The notes below the pieces were generated by a model. The model searched no databases, had not been told where the DNA came from, and worked only from the letters and a program-made list of their open reading frames with translations. Positions 14,566-16,668 of a DNA stretch of 16,668 bases are shown piece after piece. The DNA lies in NCBI GenBank assembly GCA_029570245.1, contig JAKQSH010000140.1:1-16668 (forward strand). Direction: 5' to 3'. Within the stretch, counting starts at the first letter, position 1; the number at the start of each line of letters is the position of its first letter. This stretch comes from Deltaproteobacteria bacterium (GTDB lineage Bacteria > Myxococcota_A > SURF-8). Position numbers and translations under genes: made by a program.

Positions 14566-16668
14566 TCAGTCGTGAGCGATATCCAAATCCTGAATCCATG
14601 AGAACGGCTGCCTGACACCGACATTTCCTACAGTGATATGTACTCGTGTACGCCCCTTATCGGTACGTAAGACGTCAGGCGCATCGCCGCGCAATTGTAG
14701 TCGCGGCGTACTCTTTGATGGATTCCCGGACAATACGGTATCCAACTGAAATATCTGTCCGATTTCCGCATTCTGAATTTCATCGCCGGAAAGAAGCTTT
14801 TCTGTCGAGGTCGGCTCGTCGTATTTTTGCTTTTTTTTCTTAGCGCTTTGATCTGTATGCATATAAACCATGTCCAACTTGCGTTCAGAATGTCCTTTCA
14901 CCCTGGCAAACAGGCGCAGGTCATATTTCTTACTCCCGTTTTTGTCGGATTCATGCAGGCGAGAGAAACAACCCGGAACGTCAAGCCAGCTGCCGACGGA
15001 AGCGAGCTTGAAATTAACGCCATCGGAATATTTTCTGACAGACGCAAGCAGATTTGCAGTGTCAAGCTTCCACGATGATTGCGCCGTCACAAAAGGCGAT
15101 ACGCGCTCCAGCGTTTTCCATTGAGCATCCGAAAGTGTGCTGCAGATGATGCCGAAATCGCTGTCGCCGTCTTTCAAATCAAACGCAGCAAAAACATCTT
15201 TGAGCTTGAACTCGAATGAAAGATCGTATTTATCATGCTTCAGGTCCACAATGCTGCGCACACGATAAAGCAAACCGGGCTGCCATTGATCAGTAGGCAC
15301 TGCAGGAAAGACGGTTCGGCTGACAACGGCTTTCCTGTTTTTCAAACCGGCCAGACTGCCGTTGAGGACAAGCTGATAATTACCATAAATTCTGTGCGGA
15401 GTCGAAAACACCAGACTCAGTTCGCTGCGCCCATCCGGCAGTTCATCAATTCTGTATCCATGATACTGAATGCTGCCGACAGTGGCCTCCTTTTTTGGAG
15501 GTTCCAGTGAACTGAGAACCGCCTTCAAATCCTGTTTTTCCGGAAAACCACGTCGATAATTGTATGACGCAAGCGACCTTTCAAGTCCATCCGAAGATTT
15601 ATCGGCCTGCGCCTGCCAGTACTTTATTGAACTTTCTTTGTTCCAGTAAAGCGCAAGATTAAGTGACGCTGCGGGATCATCCACAATGTCATACGGGCAG
15701 TGAACCAGCGAGAAGAAATAGCGCGCAACCATGGATTGAGGATGTACGGTCTTGCGTTTCACTGTGCTGTATTTCCAGTCTCCGCGCAGATCGAATATGT
15801 AAAAATGTCCGTAATTTATGAAATTAAACTCGGAGCACAGATACTCCAGAAAATTGCTCGGAACGCTGTTGCCGTGCACCAGAAACCTTGAATACTTTCC
15901 GTTTTTCCGATTGACGAAAAAGTCGCCGATTTTTTGAACCGCTTTGAAGCGCCGGTCTAAATAATAATGGAACTCACGTCTGATTTTACCGCCCATCGAC
16001 ACAAGAATCTGATCGTCCGGGCGACTGCTGTCGCGAGCAAGGCTTGCTATGATGTTGTAGTCCAGTTCGTAATCGTATTTAAGCGGACTGTCCATGGCGT
16101 CGATATCAAGCGAATATTTATAAATCGGATTGGCGGACTTGACGAAAAATTTAGGAACAGAATAAGCCGCCATACTCAGAAGGAAAACAACAGTTACAAA
16201 AACGGCAATGGGCCTGGCTCGAACGGACAGAGCTCGGCGGATGCGCAGCAGCGCAAAGGCGGAAGCCAGTGCAAAGAACGGCACCATGTAGAGCACAGTG
16301 TATTCATGTATATACGAAGCGGGTTTCATAGGCAGAATATAAGACAGCCCGGCACCAAGAAAAGACAGTACGTAGGCATCGCTGCGATTGAGACGATCAT
16401 TGAAAACACGGAAGAACAGGTCAACCAGATAAACCAGCGTAAGCACATAGACCATTGGAGAGAAGAAGGCGTAGTAATAGTCCCAGTGCTTCAGCAGTTT
16501 AAGCAGTGAAAGGTCTCTGCCGCCAGACAGTTTATGCCTGCCCATGAACAGTTTATAGAAATCATGCATGGAATCCTGCATTGATGCCAGATGCAGAACA
16601 ACAATCACCAGCATCAGCGCTACCATGAATACGTATACGACGTGAAAACGCAGTTTCCGCTCCCCGCC
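14566..16668 (-). CDS. C-terminal part of a polytopic, GT-C-like membrane protein
   Basis: The frame stays open through the right edge. The ATG at 16626 lies inside a hydrophobic helix whose first residues ('LRFHVVYVF') are coded upstream, so the true start is outside the window. The visible 700 residues hold about five membrane helices in the first 170. A soluble domain of about 520 residues, likely periplasmic, runs to the C-terminus. It is rich in aromatic and charged residues and contains 'FHYYLDRRFK', similar in feel to segments after the membrane part of GT39/ArnT-type glycosyltransferases. These enzymes transfer sugars from lipid carriers, but their catalytic Asp/Glu lie in the N-terminal loop, which is missing here, so the assignment is tentative. 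An eight-base A-run encodes a Lys-rich stretch near residue 600. It leads the SRPBCC, GT2 and radical SAM genes. Confidence 0.7.
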   Translation of the reverse strand, partial: GGERKLRFHVVYVFMVALMLVIVVLHLASMQDSMHDFYKLFMGRHKLSGGRDLSLLKLLKHWDYYYAFFSPMVYVLTLVYLVDLFFRVFNDRLNRSDAYVLSFLGAGLSYILPMKPASYIHEYTVLYMVPFFALASAFALLRIRRALSVRARPIAVFVTVVFLLSMAAYSVPKFFVKSANPIYKYSLDIDAMDSPLKYDYELDYNIIASLARDSSRPDDQILVSMGGKIRREFHYYLDRRFKAVQKIGDFFVNRKNGKYSRFLVHGNSVPSNFLEYLCSEFNFINYGHFYIFDLRGDWKYSTVKRKTVHPQSMVARYFFSLVHCPYDIVDDPAASLNLALYWNKESSIKYWQAQADKSSDGLERSLASYNYRRGFPEKQDLKAVLSSLEPPKKEATVGSIQYHGYRIDELPDGRSELSLVFSTPHRIYGNYQLVLNGSLAGLKNRKAVVSRTVFPAVPTDQWQPGLLYRVRSIVDLKHDKYDLSFEFKLKDVFAAFDLKDGDSDFGIICSTLSDAQWKTLERVSPFVTAQSSWKLDTANLLASVRKYSDGVNFKLASVGSWLDVPGCFSRLHESDKNGSKKYDLRLFARVKGHSERKLDMVYMHTDQSAKKKKQKYDEPTSTEKLLSGDEIQNAEIGQIFQLDTVLSGNPSKSTPRLQLRGDAPDVLRTDKGRTRVHITVGNVGVRQPFSWIQDLDIAHD

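Noticed and set aside
14830..14840. Eight-base T/A run in the membrane protein as a phase-variation tract
   Set aside because: It encodes a Lys-rich stretch that fits the local protein, and the run is short. Nothing else suggests switching.
1..16668. CRISPR array, transposase, integrase, phage or toxin-antitoxin genes, tRNA or rRNA
   Set aside because: I looked on both strands and saw no regularly spaced repeats, terminal inverted repeats, hallmark proteins or cloverleaf sequences.

Overview
The window looks like chromosomal DNA from a Gram-negative bacterium of moderate GC. The evidence is a PriA helicase, a DksA-type zinc-finger regulator, an outer-membrane-type lipoprotein, a LolA-like periplasmic protein and several exported proteins. 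The lipoprotein's long acidic linker built on 'DGD' units, and the zinc-ribbon/TPR membrane protein, resemble proteins I associate with Myxococcota and other former Deltaproteobacteria. That placement is an inference, not something the sequence proves. I see no tRNA, rRNA, CRISPR array, insertion sequence or phage gene. Coding density is high, and no gene-free stretch exceeds about 170 bases.

Left block, minus strand (1-4753). Reading with transcription, it holds an alpha/beta hydrolase, a zinc-ribbon/transmembrane/TPR protein, purD (GAR synthetase) and the first bases of another gene that runs off the left edge. Spacing is short throughout, and a good sigma70-type promoter lies upstream of the hydrolase. 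The block therefore reads as one operon that ties a purine-synthesis enzyme to two envelope- or lipid-related proteins of unknown role.

Middle block, plus strand (4924-11521). An 874-residue lipoprotein (acidic linker, beta-propeller, predicted all-helical C-terminal domain) overlaps a 61-residue membrane protein. A perfect hairpin terminator follows. Next come a short DksA-family regulator with its own promoter and terminator, a LolA-like exported protein, and priA, which overlaps the LolA-like gene at ATGA. A perfect 11-bp inverted repeat sits just ahead of the lipoprotein gene and is a candidate operator.

Right block, minus strand (11518-16668). With transcription it holds the C-terminal part of a polytopic membrane protein resembling GT-C glycosyltransferases (cut by the window edge), an exported START/SRPBCC protein, a family 2 glycosyltransferase of the polyprenyl-phosphate-sugar synthase type, and a radical SAM protein with a B12-binding-like N-terminus. 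The last two overlap at ATGA. This combination suggests a lipid-linked sugar or envelope-glycolipid pathway. The radical SAM stop codon overlaps the priA stop codon tail to tail.

Several start codons were moved inward from the longest reading frame because a GGAG-type ribosome binding site lies exactly six bases ahead of an internal start. One of these, in the glycosyltransferase, is a TTG. The least described items are the lipoprotein with its small membrane partner, the zinc-ribbon/TPR protein, and the right-hand glycosylation-like cluster. No item is clearly a new defence or mobile system.
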